Positions 34,928 to 44,163 are shown, counted from the stretch's first letter. The stretch is DNA of 64,000 nucleotides from Clostridia bacterium (GCA_026416815.1 JAOAEJ010000011.1:19721-83720), one strand, 5' to 3'. The notes: generated from the sequence alone by a model not told the origin. Numbers and translations are program-made.

Positions 34928-34990
34928 CTTGCCCTGCTTTTCATTAGAAAGTATGGTATGAAAAGTAGGGCCAAGTATTTTATTTTTTAA
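34928..34990 (+). terminator. Terminator of the DUF2252 gene
   Basis: Stem CTTGCCCTGCTTTTCAT / ATGAAAAGTAGGGCCAAG with one mismatch, followed by a T-rich tail (TATTTTATTTTTT). Confidence 0.85.
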
Positions 34991-35016
34991 AGAATTTATC
35001 TTAAAAATTGTTTTTA

Positions 35017-35025
35017 TGGTATAAT
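35017..35025 (+). promoter_or_regulatory. Extended -10 promoter of the 35138 gene
   Basis: TGGTATAAT is a perfect extended -10 element, located 112 nt before the start codon; the -35 region is poor. Confidence 0.5.
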
Positions 35026-35137
35026 AGGGGCTATATATAAATACAACAGATATACGTACTATATATGCAGCAATAATTATCGCATTTTATATACATTACT
35101 AGAGGTCTTTGTTTTAAGTTTTGCGAGAGGTGGTCAA

Positions 35138-35764
35138 ATGGTAGAGGTATACTATTACATACCTGTAAATGAAGTTGACAATGCTGTAGAGTGTGGTTTA
35201 AAGCTTTCCAAGTGGGCTGAGAAAGAGGTCACTATTGACGGGGAAAGTAGAAAATGTATATCTGCTTTATTAAACCCAAAAGATGATATGGAAAAATACA
35301 AATCTGCCGATTATAAATGTGTGAAGCTTGAACTGCCCCATAAATACTGTTTTATGGCAGACAGGCACCTCTATGAAGTCGGGAAAAAGTCTCCTACGGT
35401 GATGGACATGTATACAGGTTCCATAATACCCATCGAAAACTATATCTTCGGTTCCTACAGACTTCCTGAATGTCTTGTTATAACGACGGTTATCGCCGGG
35501 CAGATAAGCATACTAGGCAAGAGGCTGGATTCGCCGGTCTTATTTAATAACTCTGAAGAACTTTATATAAATAATATAATCGAGAGCTATAAAGAAGAGC
35601 ATGATGATTTCAATGATTGCCTTCTATATAATTTTTACTGCAAGCTTGCAGAAATCGGGAAAGCTGATAAAATAGAAGATACTGATAATAAAATAGCGGT
35701 ATTTATAGATAGGGCAAGACGTAGGGCATTTACAATTAAAACTCCAAATATATATGACTACTAG
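35138..35764 (+). CDS. Conserved-looking hypothetical protein
   Basis: 208 residues, mixed alpha/beta, no signal peptide and no membrane helix. It begins MVEVYYYIPVNEVDNAVECG and contains LNPKDDMEKYKS and VIENYIFGSYRLPECLV-like segments (PIENYIFGSYRLPECLVITT). I do not recognise the family. The YYYIPxxEVxxAVECGLKLS start hints at a domain that interacts with small ligands, but no catalytic motif is visible. GAGAGGTGG gives a good ribosome binding site. It is probably cytoplasmic and monocistronic. Confidence 0.75.
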   Translation: MVEVYYYIPVNEVDNAVECGLKLSKWAEKEVTIDGESRKCISALLNPKDDMEKYKSADYKCVKLELPHKYCFMADRHLYEVGKKSPTVMDMYTGSIIPIENYIFGSYRLPECLVITTVIAGQISILGKRLDSPVLFNNSEELYINNIIESYKEEHDDFNDCLLYNFYCKLAEIGKADKIEDTDNKIAVFIDRARRRAFTIKTPNIYDY

Positions 35765-35774
35765 TGTTAACTAA

Positions 35775-35877
35775 TGCTTTTTAATATTACAAATTTCTAT
35801 TGATTTTAATGTTAAAAATGCACTTCCTTGATTGTTGTGCTTTGCTGCTGGAAACGAATTCTGTTACAAGGCACTAT
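35775..35877 (+). repeat. Family C repeat copy 3
   Basis: 103 nt, closely matching the copy at 20188-20290 in the same orientation, from TGCTTTTTAATATTACAAAT to GTTACAAGGCAC. The stem is preserved through G-T pairs (GTGCTTTG with CAAGGCAC). It ends 62 nt before the birA start. Confidence 0.85.
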
Positions 35878-35939
35878 CCATACTTTACATAGATTTAAAT
35901 TTTATCATAAAATTAAAGGATTTTGCTTTCAAGAGGTTT

Positions 35940-36956
35940 ATGGTGAAGGATATTGTACTGCAAAGGTTGAAGGAAGATACCTCGAGATATATCTCCGGTG
36001 AAGTATTGAGTGAAATGCTGGGAGTATCGAGAACTGCTATATGGAAGTATATAAATGAATTAAAGAAAGACGGTTATGAAATAGAGTCCTCATCCAAAAA
36101 AGGCTATAAGCTCATTTCTGCGTCTGACATCATTAATGCCACTGAGATAGGCTATAATCTGGGTACAAGGATTCTGGCAAAAAAAATTGAATACTTTGGC
36201 GTTATTGATTCTACCAATAATTATGCCAAACAGGCTGCGGCGGAAGGCTGTGGGGACGGTACGGTTATTGTGGCCGAAAGCCAAACTTCGGGGAGAGGAC
36301 GGCTGGGAAGAGCCTGGGATTCCGCAGGAAAGAAAGGTATTTGGCTGTCTGTTGTGCTGCGTCCTTCTATTGCACCGGAGGATATACACCTTATAACTCT
36401 TGCTGCTTCGGTCGCTGTTGTAAAGGCGGTCAAACAGGCTACAGGAATTGAGACAGGCATTAAATGGCCCAACGATGTTGTACTTGGCGGGAAAAAAGTC
36501 TGCGGCATTTTGACTGAAATGAGCTCTGAAATGGAGCGTGTTAATTTCCTAGTACTTGGTATAGGTATAAATGTTAACCATGAAACGGAAGATTTTCCGG
36601 AGGGCTTAAGAGATACTGCTGTTTCCTTAGCAAGCTATGCCGATAAAAATCTAGATGGTGCAGTATGCAAAACGCCTTTTAACAGGGCTTATATAATTAG
36701 GACACTACTTGAAGAGTTAGAAAAAATATATATAAAGATTAATGAAGGTTCCACTGAAGAAATAGTTGAAGAGTGGAAGAAGTATTCGGTGACTTTGGGA
36801 AATGAAGTACGAGTCACCATAAAGAATAACCAGTATACCGGTATTGCCAGGGATATTACAGAGGATGGCAAGCTTATAGTAAGCTGCAGTGACGGGATTA
36901 CCCGCGAGGTTATATCCGGGGAAATAATGGTAAGAGGAATACTGGGCTATGTATAA
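35940..36956 (+). CDS. birA: Biotin protein ligase / biotin operon repressor
   Basis: About 339 residues. An N-terminal winged helix (YISGEVLSEMLGVSRTAIWK, LKKDGYEIESSSKKGYKL) precedes the biotin ligase core with GRGRLGRAWDSAGKKGIWLS, IKWPNDVVLGGKKVCGILTE and a C-terminal SH3-like domain. It attaches biotin to carboxylases and can repress biotin genes. The open frame begins far upstream at 35832 inside repeat C, but ATG 35940 with CAAGAGG is the plausible start. A palindrome follows the stop directly. Confidence 0.94.
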   Translation: MVKDIVLQRLKEDTSRYISGEVLSEMLGVSRTAIWKYINELKKDGYEIESSSKKGYKLISASDIINATEIGYNLGTRILAKKIEYFGVIDSTNNYAKQAAAEGCGDGTVIVAESQTSGRGRLGRAWDSAGKKGIWLSVVLRPSIAPEDIHLITLAASVAVVKAVKQATGIETGIKWPNDVVLGGKKVCGILTEMSSEMERVNFLVLGIGINVNHETEDFPEGLRDTAVSLASYADKNLDGAVCKTPFNRAYIIRTLLEELEKIYIKINEGSTEEIVEEWKKYSVTLGNEVRVTIKNNQYTGIARDITEDGKLIVSCSDGITREVISGEIMVRGILGYV

Positions 36957-36979
36957 AGATAGTTTACAGTAAACTATCT
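36957..36979. repeat. Short palindrome, family D copy 1
   Basis: Perfect 11-nt arms with a 1-nt centre (AGATAGTTTAC, A, GTAAACTATCT) between birA and the amidohydrolase. A near-identical palindrome lies at the other end of the amidohydrolase gene. Confidence 0.8.
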
Positions 36980-36997
36980 ATAGCAGGAGAATTTTAT

Positions 36998-37786
36998 ATG
37001 ATTATAGATTTCCATGTACATTGTTTTCCTGATGAGCTTGCACAAAAAGCCATACCCAAGCTATCGGAAAATGCTAATATACCCGCCAGACTTGACGGTA
37101 CTCTGGGAAGCCTCCAAAGGTCCATGAATAAGTGTGGGGTGGATTATTCAGTGATTCTTTCCATAGCAACAAACCCTTTGCAGACCGAAAAGGTAAATAG
37201 CTGGTCAGCCGGGGTGCAAAATGGCGGAATCCTTGCATTTGGAAGTATACACCCTGATTATGAAAACTGGAAAAGCGAAATTGATAGGATTAAAGAATTT
37301 GGGCTAAGGGGCTTAAAGTTTCATCCCGATTACCAGAATTTTTTTGTTGATGATATCCGAGTTTTTCCGATATATGAGTATGCGCTTCAACAAGGGCTCA
37401 TAATTATATTTCATTGTGGAGAAGACCCAGGGCTGCCTTTACCGAGTCATTGTACTCCCAAGAGGCTTAAGGATGTTATTAAAGCCTTTCCTAAGGGGAA
37501 AGTGGTGGCAGCGCATATGGGAGGCTATTCCTACTGGGATGACGTGGAGCGCTATCTGGTAGGAGAGGATTTATATATGGATACTTCAGCTAGTATGGGT
37601 TTTGCCAGCGATGAGCAAATAAAGAGGATTATTAGTGACCATGGGTACCAAAAGATACTTTTTGGGACCGATTCGCCTTGGTCGGACCAGGAAGAGCAAA
37701 TCGCAAAGCTTAAGGAGCTTAATCTGGCTGAAAGCGTTGAAAAAGCGATTTTGGGATACAATGCGAAAGAATTATTGGGACTTTAA
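36998..37786 (+). CDS. Amidohydrolase-related metal-dependent hydrolase
   Basis: 262 residues of the amidohydrolase_2 (ACMSD-like) family. The HxH metal motif lies at the very N terminus (IIDFHVHCFP), followed by LRGLKFHPDYQNFF, the IIFHCGED metal site, VVAAHMGGYSYWD and the catalytic Asp in ILFGTDSPWSD. It would decarboxylate or hydrolyse a small carboxylate or lactone; the substrate is unknown. A GCAGGAGA ribosome binding site lies just after palindrome D1. The gene is bracketed by matching palindromes at 36957-36979 and 37789-37807. Confidence 0.88.
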   Translation: MIIDFHVHCFPDELAQKAIPKLSENANIPARLDGTLGSLQRSMNKCGVDYSVILSIATNPLQTEKVNSWSAGVQNGGILAFGSIHPDYENWKSEIDRIKEFGLRGLKFHPDYQNFFVDDIRVFPIYEYALQQGLIIIFHCGEDPGLPLPSHCTPKRLKDVIKAFPKGKVVAAHMGGYSYWDDVERYLVGEDLYMDTSASMGFASDEQIKRIISDHGYQKILFGTDSPWSDQEEQIAKLKELNLAESVEKAILGYNAKELLGL

Positions 37787-37788
37787 AA

Positions 37789-37807
37789 ATAGTTTACTGT
37801 AAACTAT
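37789..37807. repeat. Short palindrome, family D copy 2
   Basis: ATAGTTTAC, T, GTAAACTAT: the core of the D1 palindrome with a changed centre base, immediately after the amidohydrolase stop. It may act as a weak terminator but lacks a T run. Confidence 0.75.
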
Positions 37808-37868
37808 CTTAAATAAATTTTAAATTTCATAGGCATAAATATTAATTTATAGAGGGGGAAATAGCAGG

Positions 37869-38309
37869 ATGGTCAGGAAAAATGATTTTCCGCGTAGAAA
37901 TGACGGACAGGGCGGGGCTCCGAATCAAGGATACAGGAACCAGCAGGAGCAGGGTGGGCGCCGCGAGAACAACTACAATAGAAATCACCATAATAGGGAA
38001 GGACAGCCCAGAGAAAATAATAACGTAAGGGAATTCCCGCAAAGGGAAAATGCAGCAAGAGATAATTCCCAAAGGGAGCCAAAAGAGCCTAGAGAGCCTA
38101 GAGAGAATTCTCCACGCGAAAATTCGCCAAGGGAGAATTTTTCAAGAGAAAATTCACAGAGAGAAAACTATCATAGGCAGTCTTCACGCAATTCCAGTAG
38201 GATAAGGGCGGAAGAAACTGTAGATGATATAAAAGCAGATATCGCCAGAATAGAAAAAGAAATCGAGCTTGAACTTAAGGAAATAAGAAGTTTAAGGTTG
38301 GGATTATAA
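37869..38309 (+). CDS. Low-complexity Arg/Asn/Glu-rich protein
   Basis: 146 residues. Residues 1-110 are disordered, rich in Arg, Asn, Gln, Gly and Glu, with tandem PREN-type tetrapeptides ([23 protein letters not shown]). The last ~30 residues form a charged amphipathic helix ([20 protein letters not shown]). No signal peptide is seen. The composition resembles RNA-binding or scaffold-type disordered proteins; the function is unknown. GGGGGAAA gives the ribosome binding site; the CDS ends 19 nt before coaX, so they are likely co-transcribed. Confidence 0.75.
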   Translation: MVRKNDFPRRNDGQGGAPNQGYRNQQEQGGRRENNYNRNHHNREGQPRENNNVREFPQRENAARDNSQREPKEPREPRENSPRENSPRENFSRENSQRENYHRQSSRNSSRIRAEETVDDIKADIARIEKEIELELKEIRSLRLGL

Positions 38310-38328
38310 AAAGTCTGGAGGATATCTA

Positions 38329-39096
38329 ATGATTCTTGTAATGGATGTAGGAAATACTCACATTGCTCTTGGTGTTTATGAGGGCAAAAAACTTATTACC
38401 AATTGGAGAATGGGAACTGATAAAGAGAAGACATCAGATGAATTCGGTATGTTTATAGCAGGTCTGTTTAAGCATGAGAAGCTGGATATCAAAGATGTAG
38501 AGGCGGTAATAATTGCATCGGTAGTGCCTCCTATTATGTATTCACTAGAACATGCAATCCGTAAGTACTTTAACCTTGAACCGATGATTGTGGGTCCGGG
38601 AGTAAAAACAGGCATAAATATCAAATATGAAAATCCCAGGGAAGTAGGAGCAGATAGGATTGTAAATGCCGTATCAGCCTATGAAGTTTACGGAGGACCT
38701 CTGATAATTGTCGATCTTGGTACAGCAACTACTTTTTGTGCAATCTCTTCAAAAGGAGAATACCTTGGAGGTGTAATTTGTCCCGGTATTAAAATCTCTG
38801 CTGAAGCACTTTTCCAAAGAGCTGCAAAGTTACCTAGAATAGAGCTTTCAAAGCCTGAAAGTGTAATAGGACGCAATACTGTTGTGAGTATGCAGTCGGG
38901 TATAGTTTACGGATATGTGGGACAAGTAGATTATATAGTCAAAAGAATGAAGAAAGAGATGAAGGAAGAGAATGTAAAGGTGATTGCAACGGGCGGTCTT
39001 GCAAGATTGATTGCAAGTGAGTCCGAAACTATAAATGAAATAAATGGGTTACTCACCCTTGAGGGTTTAAGAATTATTTACGAAAGAAACAAGTGA
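38329..39096 (+). CDS. coaX: Type III pantothenate kinase
   Basis: 255 residues with the CoaX ASKHA motifs: [18 protein letters not shown] (phosphate 1), a switched [32 protein letters not shown] (phosphate 2) and [16 protein letters not shown] (adenosine). It phosphorylates pantothenate as the first step to coenzyme A and is insensitive to CoA feedback in characterised members. TCTGGAGGA precedes the ATG. It follows the low-complexity protein gene in the same operon-like arrangement. Confidence 0.96.
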   Translation: MILVMDVGNTHIALGVYEGKKLITNWRMGTDKEKTSDEFGMFIAGLFKHEKLDIKDVEAVIIASVVPPIMYSLEHAIRKYFNLEPMIVGPGVKTGINIKYENPREVGADRIVNAVSAYEVYGGPLIIVDLGTATTFCAISSKGEYLGGVICPGIKISAEALFQRAAKLPRIELSKPESVIGRNTVVSMQSGIVYGYVGQVDYIVKRMKKEMKEENVKVIATGGLARLIASESETINEINGLLTLEGLRIIYERNK

Positions 39097-39124
39097 TTGA
39101 AATAGCTGGAGCATATGCTATAAT
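39097..39124 (+). promoter_or_regulatory. Promoter of the malic enzyme gene
   Basis: TTGAAA (39097-39102), a 16-nt spacer, TATAAT (39119-39124). The start codon lies 45 nt downstream. Confidence 0.7.
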
Positions 39125-39169
39125 TAAGATTGCAATTTTTTTAACATATTAAAGCAGGAGGATTATTTT

Positions 39170-40342
39170 ATGTCTATACAGGAAGAAGCTCTTAAAATGC
39201 ACGGTGAATGGAAGGGAAAGATTGAAGTCATAAGCAAGGTGCCGGTTAACAACAGGAAAGATCTCTCTATAGCCTATACCCCTGGAGTTGCAGAACCATG
39301 CCTTGCGATAGAAAAGGATGTAAACCTTTCCTATGAATATACAAGAAGATGGAACCTTGTTGCGGTTGTAACCGATGGTACAGCTGTACTGGGGTTGGGA
39401 GATATCGGCCCGGAAGCTGGTATGCCGGTTATGGAAGGTAAGTGCGTATTGTTTAAAACCTTTGGGGATGTTGATGCATTTCCGCTTTGCATAAGGTCTA
39501 AGGATGTAGATGAAATAGTAAATACAGTAAAGCTTCTTGCTGGAAGCTTTGGAGGAGTAAACCTTGAGGATATATCCGCTCCAAGGTGCTTTGAAATAGA
39601 GAGAAGGCTCAAGGAAGAGTGTGATATTCCTATATTCCATGATGATCAGCATGGAACTGCTGTTGTAACCGTTGCAGCTATGATAAATGCATTAAAGATA
39701 GTAAAGAAAGATATAAATGATATATCTGTGGTAGTTAACGGATCAGGAGCTGCAGGTATAGCTGTTACAAAGCTTTTGATGAGCATGGGCTTGAAAAAGG
39801 TTATACTCTGTGACAGAAAAGGTGCAATCTACGAAGGCAGGGAAGATTTGAATACAGAGAAGGAAGAAATGGCTAAAATATCAAACCTTGAAAAGAAAGC
39901 CGGCACTTTGAAGGATGTATTGGTAGGAGCAGATGTATTCATAGGCTTATCAGCGCCAGGTACAGTAACAGAAGAAATGGTTAAAAATATGGCAAAAGAC
40001 TCGATAATATTTGCCATGGCTAATCCAATACCTGAAATAATGCCTGAGGAAGCAAAGGCTGCGGGAGCAAGAGTTATAGGAACAGGCCGTTCGGACTTTG
40101 CAAACCAGATCAATAACGTTCTTGCATTCCCCGGTATATTCAGAGGTGCTCTGGATGTTAGGGCCAGCGATATAAATGATGAAATGAAGATAGCTGCGGC
40201 TAAAGCTATAGCAGATCTTATTACCGATGAAGAGTTAACTGAAGAGTATGTTATACCTGCTCCGTTTGACCCAAGAGTTGGAAAGGCTGTTGCTGAGGCT
40301 GTAGCCAAGGCTGCAAGGGATTCTGGAGTAGCTAGGATATAA
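39170..40342 (+). CDS. Malic enzyme (NAD(P)-dependent, oxaloacetate-decarboxylating)
   Basis: 390 residues, the short bacterial form. Visible: LSIAYTPGVAEPCLAI, the GDIGPEAGMPVMEGKCVLFK substrate segment, the metal site EDISAPRCFEIE and PIFHDDQHGTAVVTVAAM, and the NAD-binding VVNGSGAAGIAVTKLL. It decarboxylates malate to pyruvate in the cytoplasm and feeds pyruvate to fermentation. An AGCAGGAGG site precedes the ATG, and the gene has its own promoter and terminator. Confidence 0.96.
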   Translation: MSIQEEALKMHGEWKGKIEVISKVPVNNRKDLSIAYTPGVAEPCLAIEKDVNLSYEYTRRWNLVAVVTDGTAVLGLGDIGPEAGMPVMEGKCVLFKTFGDVDAFPLCIRSKDVDEIVNTVKLLAGSFGGVNLEDISAPRCFEIERRLKEECDIPIFHDDQHGTAVVTVAAMINALKIVKKDINDISVVVNGSGAAGIAVTKLLMSMGLKKVILCDRKGAIYEGREDLNTEKEEMAKISNLEKKAGTLKDVLVGADVFIGLSAPGTVTEEMVKNMAKDSIIFAMANPIPEIMPEEAKAAGARVIGTGRSDFANQINNVLAFPGIFRGALDVRASDINDEMKIAAAKAIADLITDEELTEEYVIPAPFDPRVGKAVAEAVAKAARDSGVARI

Positions 40343-40362
40343 TAGTAATAAGAAAGTATATT

Positions 40363-40403
40363 AAAGCCTTAAACACACTTTCACTGGTGGTTTAAGGCTT
40401 TTT
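40363..40403 (+). terminator. Terminator of the malic enzyme gene
   Basis: AAAGCCTTAAAC pairs with GTTTAAGGCTTT across a 15-nt loop and leads into a T run, 21 nt after the stop. Confidence 0.9.
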
Positions 40404-40421
40404 GATGTTAAAATATATAAA

Positions 40422-40459
40422 AAGATTCAAGGCAGTGATTTATTACTGTCTTGAATCTT
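40422..40459 (-). terminator. Terminator of the CBM21 gene
   Basis: AAGATTCAAGGCAGT / ACTGTCTTGAATCTT with an 8-nt loop. Read on the minus strand it runs into TTTTT, about 41 nt past the CBM21 stop. Confidence 0.85.
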
Positions 40460-40499
40460 AATTTACTTTATTGCGGTAGTTTTTATTAGCACTATATAC

Positions 40500-41300
40500 T
40501 TAGAGTGTGTAGTTAGCGCCAAAGTTGTTGTCCCAGTAAGTAACTCCGTTTACAGTGTAGCTTATGCAGTACTTAACTGTTGCTGTTGGAGAAAGGTTGT
40601 TTATAGCAAATGACCATGATTCCAGGTTGTTTGAGTATGTAAATCCGTAGGTTGCATTTACTTCTTTATATGTAGCCCAGTTGTCAGTGCTGTAGCGGAC
40701 CTTTACTACCTTTGAGTAAGCAAGATTTTTCAATACTATGCTTCCATTAACGCTATAAGTTGTAGTTCCAGGAGTTTGAGCTTTACCAGCAGCTGCTTGG
40801 AGTACTATGCTTTTTGCAAGAGCGTAAGGTGTATTTACTGTACCGGGAACGTTTGATACCGATACGTAGTAGTTGCTGTTGTTGTTATTGTCCCAGTAGG
40901 TTGTACCGTTTACTGTATATTTTACTGCAAAGGTGCAGTTGAAGTTATAGTAGTGGAAGCTTGGGTAAACCTTTGGTGTTTCGAAGGACCATAATTCGTA
41001 TCCGTCAGAGGTTGTTTTTACGTATTTTGCTGCTACATCTTTCCATACGCCGTCACTGTAGGCATAACGAACTGTCACTGTTTTGGTTGCGCCGAGGTTT
41101 TGTATAGCGATTTTACCTGAAGAATAGTAGCCGACAAGTACTCCATTACTATAGATGGTTTCAAGTTTTGCGTTATAGAGTTTTACCGGTTCGTCAGCTG
41201 CCTGTGCAGTTCCGGCGAATAGGCCGCCTAATACTGTTAATGAAAGGCAAACTGCTACTACTAAAGTTAATAAACGATTTAATATTTTTTTGTTTTTCAT
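40500..41300 (-). CDS. Secreted protein with two CBM21-like starch-binding domains
   Basis: 266 residues. The signal peptide (MKNKKILNRLLTLVVAVCLS, cleavage near AQA-AD at about 34) is followed by two CBM21-type modules. The first spans about residues 38-150 and the second about 165-266. Each carries the signature VRYxxDxW...A.Y and ends in YTVNG-TYWDNN-xxNYxx, as in the starch/glycogen-binding CBM21 family. No catalytic domain is present, so it may bind alpha-glucan outside the cell. GGGGGAGT gives the ribosome binding site. Confidence 0.85.
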   Translation of the reverse strand: MKNKKILNRLLTLVVAVCLSLTVLGGLFAGTAQAADEPVKLYNAKLETIYSNGVLVGYYSSGKIAIQNLGATKTVTVRYAYSDGVWKDVAAKYVKTTSDGYELWSFETPKVYPSFHYYNFNCTFAVKYTVNGTTYWDNNNNSNYYVSVSNVPGTVNTPYALAKSIVLQAAAGKAQTPGTTTYSVNGSIVLKNLAYSKVVKVRYSTDNWATYKEVNATYGFTYSNNLESWSFAINNLSPTATVKYCISYTVNGVTYWDNNFGANYTL

Positions 41301-41366
41301 GAGTTACTCCCCCTTAGAGTTTAGTATTTTTTATATTTTTGTTTTAGTTGTCGTTTTGACAAGTGT

Positions 41367-41395
41367 ATTGTATAAAAATTCCTTATTGTGTTCAA
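41367..41395 (-). promoter_or_regulatory. Promoter of the CBM21 gene
   Basis: On the minus strand TTGAAC (41395-41390), a 17-nt spacer and TACAAT (41372-41367), about 66 nt before the start codon. The rest of the 411-nt gap (41396-41682) holds no gene that I can support. Confidence 0.6.
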
Positions 41396-41682
41396 TTGGT
41401 AAAAAGTATAAAAAAAATTGACATGCGGCTTGTAAGTTTTAACAGTATGAACAAACAAACGTATGCATTGTGTAAAAGTATTATTTGGTGGTAAAGTGGT
41501 TAACCACGATATATGGTGTGTGGACAGAAAAGAATGCTGTATATTGTGGTGGGTTCTAAGGGGCAAGTGTGGGGATTTCTATAAAAACCGTAAGTAATCA
41601 TGGAAAATGAGTGTTTTTTGTTTAAAACTGACTAAAGACTATAAGAGATGGAAGGAGATTTCGTCAACATGCATAATAATTA

Positions 41683-41713
41683 AAAAGGTGTTTCAATCTC
41701 AGAAACACCTTTT
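41683..41713 (-). terminator. Terminator of the YdcF-like gene
   Basis: AAAAGGTGTTTC / GAAACACCTTTT with a 7-nt loop, overlapping the stop codon. Read on the minus strand it ends in a T run. Confidence 0.85.
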
Positions 41714-42287
41714 ACCTATTTAATGCAATGCTTTTAATTACCGATAGAATTTCTCTGCTATGATAGTATGACTTGAGATAATCTACTGTGGGGGCAGGTG
41801 CCCCTGTTGCAGTAATGCCGAGATTACCGGCTATACGGAGCGAACGGAAGATGTGGAAGTCATTTGAGACTATTATCGCTGTTTTAAGGCTATTTTTATC
41901 CATTATATTTTTTGAAAAACTTAGGTTTTCAAAGGTATTTGTGGATTTACCTTCTTCTATTATGAAATTCCCTGGGACTCCCCTGGACACAAGCCAGTTT
42001 TTCATCACGCTGGCTTCCGGGGCAGCTTCGTCCTTACCTTGCCCTCCGCTGACTATAATATGATTTGCATATTTACCTTGGTAGAGTTCAAGGGCTTTTT
42101 GGAGTCTGTATTCCAGACTCCAGCTTGGGGATTTTCCCCATACCTGGCACCCAAGTACGATGATTACATCTGCCTTACTGGGCTTCGCATGATTAGCGTA
42201 GTAAGATATTTGTAGGTGTATTATAATGAGAGTTATTATAGGTACTATTATTGAAACTATTAAGATTATTTTTATAAAACGTTTCAT
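41712..42287 (-). CDS. YdcF/DUF218-family membrane-anchored protein
   Basis: 191 residues with an N-terminal membrane helix (IKIILIVSIIVPIITLIIIH) and the DUF218 domain: DVIIVLGCQVWGKSPSWSLE, NHIIVSGGQGKDEAAPEASV, IIEEGKSTNTFENLSFSK and IIVSNDFHIFRSL. Members such as YdcF and ElyC/SanA are linked to cell envelope functions; the biochemical activity is poorly known. It lies 35 nt downstream of the propeller lipoprotein gene in the same direction, so they are probably co-transcribed. Confidence 0.88.
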   Translation of the reverse strand: MKRFIKIILIVSIIVPIITLIIIHLQISYYANHAKPSKADVIIVLGCQVWGKSPSWSLEYRLQKALELYQGKYANHIIVSGGQGKDEAAPEASVMKNWLVSRGVPGNFIIEEGKSTNTFENLSFSKNIMDKNSLKTAIIVSNDFHIFRSLRIAGNLGITATGAPAPTVDYLKSYYHSREILSVIKSIALNR

Positions 42288-42322
42288 AGGTTAATCCCCT
42301 CGTTTATAGTTAATCACGTATC

Positions 42323-43573
42323 TTAGTTTTTTTGATTTTGCAGCATTCTAGCAGTTTCATACCTGACTATATCTATAAGCTGTAGTACTATAGGTTGCTT
42401 AACCTGGTCAGGGGCGTGTTTCGGTAAAGCTGTGTTCGAGGCAGGGATATTAAGGGAAACGATATAAGTGCTAGGCTTGCCACTAGTGCTTGCAGGGCTT
42501 GATGTAAAGGCTACCTTATTACCCGACTGGGACCATGCAAGTTTTGAAGTAGTATACATTCCGTAAGTTAGCTGCTCATTTACTTTTTTATCCCGGCTCG
42601 TTACCCAAATGTCGCTTTTGGATTGTTCGCCGCCTGAGTAGGCAACCCATTGGCTGTCATAAGACCAGCTTAGGCCTGAGATGGACGGGAGTTCTGCAAG
42701 CTCTTCTTTATTCTCCTCTTCGGTGTCTATTAAGTATAGCTTATTTACAGGCTTATCGTCATTAACCTTTTTTATATAGGCTAGGCTTTTACAGTCAGGT
42801 GATAGGGCGTAGTCTTTAATGTTTGAATCGATAAGTATGAATTTTTTAGCGAATAAATCCAGTATGTACAAGCTATTTTCATCAGTGTTTTTGTTGAAGC
42901 CTATAAATATGTATTTAAGGTCGTGATCTAGGAATTTTGGTTTGCTTATGTAGCTTATGTCGGGTACGTCAATGCCTTTGAAGTTGTTTATTACAGGACT
43001 GGGGTTTTTACCTCCAAGCTTGGTCATAGAAAGCAGTTGTATCTTTGGAATAAAATTGTCTAAGGTGTTTTGGGCAATGCTGTAGTAGTTTTTTAGGTAG
43101 AAATAAGGATTTGAGAATATAACCTCGTTTTCACCCAGGAATGAGTATAGAGGAACATCGGTAAAGGTGCGGGGCATTGACTTTCTGAGTGATGGTGCTT
43201 CGGGGAGGATGGTTCTTTGGGCCTTTTCGATGTCCACCAGATAGTTATCGTATAGGAAGTATTTCCTGTCGGGGGAGATTTCTATTTGTGGATTATCTGA
43301 TGTTATTGTGGAAAATACCAGTTTTTCTTCTTTGGTTTGTGGATTGATTTTATAAAAGTTAATTTTATGTCCGTCCTTGCGGGTTATAAGGAGTTTGTCG
43401 GAGATTTCTATGAAGCTTTCTACTGTGCCGGGGCAGAGTTCGTTGAAGCTTACCATGAGGCTGTTGTTTGCAGAGCCGCCTCCGGGGATTATGTTTATTT
43501 TTTCGGTGGTGGATTTGCAGCTTGTGGTTAGGGTAAGTAGAAGTACTAGTGTCAGGGTTAGGGCTTTTTTCAC
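42323..43573 (-). CDS. TolB-like propeller lipoprotein
   Basis: 416 residues. The lipoprotein signal peptide ends in the lipobox LTTSC (about residue 19). The body has WD40/TolB-like beta-propeller strands: IEISPDRKYFLYDNYLVDIE, DYALSPDCKSLAYIKK, GLSWSYDSQWVAYSGGEQSK, LAWSQSGNKVAFTSSPAS. It probably sits on the outer face of the membrane. The function is unknown; such proteins often act in sensing or envelope assembly. The next gene downstream is YdcF-like, and the two-component system lies upstream on the same strand. Confidence 0.8.
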   Translation of the reverse strand: MKKALTLTLVLLLTLTTSCKSTTEKINIIPGGGSANNSLMVSFNELCPGTVESFIEISDKLLITRKDGHKINFYKINPQTKEEKLVFSTITSDNPQIEISPDRKYFLYDNYLVDIEKAQRTILPEAPSLRKSMPRTFTDVPLYSFLGENEVIFSNPYFYLKNYYSIAQNTLDNFIPKIQLLSMTKLGGKNPSPVINNFKGIDVPDISYISKPKFLDHDLKYIFIGFNKNTDENSLYILDLFAKKFILIDSNIKDYALSPDCKSLAYIKKVNDDKPVNKLYLIDTEEENKEELAELPSISGLSWSYDSQWVAYSGGEQSKSDIWVTSRDKKVNEQLTYGMYTTSKLAWSQSGNKVAFTSSPASTSGKPSTYIVSLNIPASNTALPKHAPDQVKQPIVLQLIDIVRYETARMLQNQKN

Positions 43574-43727
43574 GTTTACATTTCCTTTCTGGTTTGGGAT
43601 TTGGTTTATTTTAATAGTACCCTTGGGGTGTGACTAAGTGGTTAATAGGGTGTAAATAAGTTGTAAATTCTGCGTTTATGCGGGTAGAATGTTTTTGAGT
43701 GGCTTTGGAGTCGTCTAAAGCGGTTTC

Positions 43728-44163
43728 CGAGAGGGGAACCCATCTTGCTGGGTTCCCCTCTCGGACGCTCCCCTCCACTCGCTTACCCGGGGAGGACCGG
43801 CTTCAAAGGGAATCCTGCCCTATGAAGCCTAAAACGCACGTCCTATGCGTTTTTCCCTTGAATTATTAGGGGCTTTGCGGGTCTCTTTAGTGCAGCTGCG
43901 AAGTAGCCCAATGAGGGTTACATATGGTGTATGGGTTTGGAAGCTATATTTCTGCGTTGGACAGAACCCTATGCCTCCTTATTCCCCTCATTTAGGGAGC
44001 ACCCTTGATAAAAATTGCTTTAAATGTAGCTTGGTGTACTAGTTCCTCTAAAATTTACGCCAAAGGGGGTGCAGGGCACTCCCTGCGGAATCCAATGGAA
44101 TATTGGCGGGGAAGCGGGGTGTCCCCGCAACACAAATATTCTCCTTCCCTTCGAGGGAAGGAG
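43728..44163. other. GC-rich, hairpin-dense non-coding spacer
   Basis: The 630-nt gap 43574-44203 is much richer in GC than its surroundings and contains at least six strong hairpins: CGAGAGGGGAACCCA with its complement (43728-43763), GGCTTCA/TGAAGCC (43799-43829), AAAACGCA/TGCGTTTT with a T run (43831-43854), GCAGGG/CCCTGC (44071-44086), GCGGGG/CCCCGC (44114-44128) and CTCCTTCCCT/AGGGAAGGAG (44141-44163). It may encode structured RNA or be an intergenic repeat; I see no credible ORF. Confidence 0.5.
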
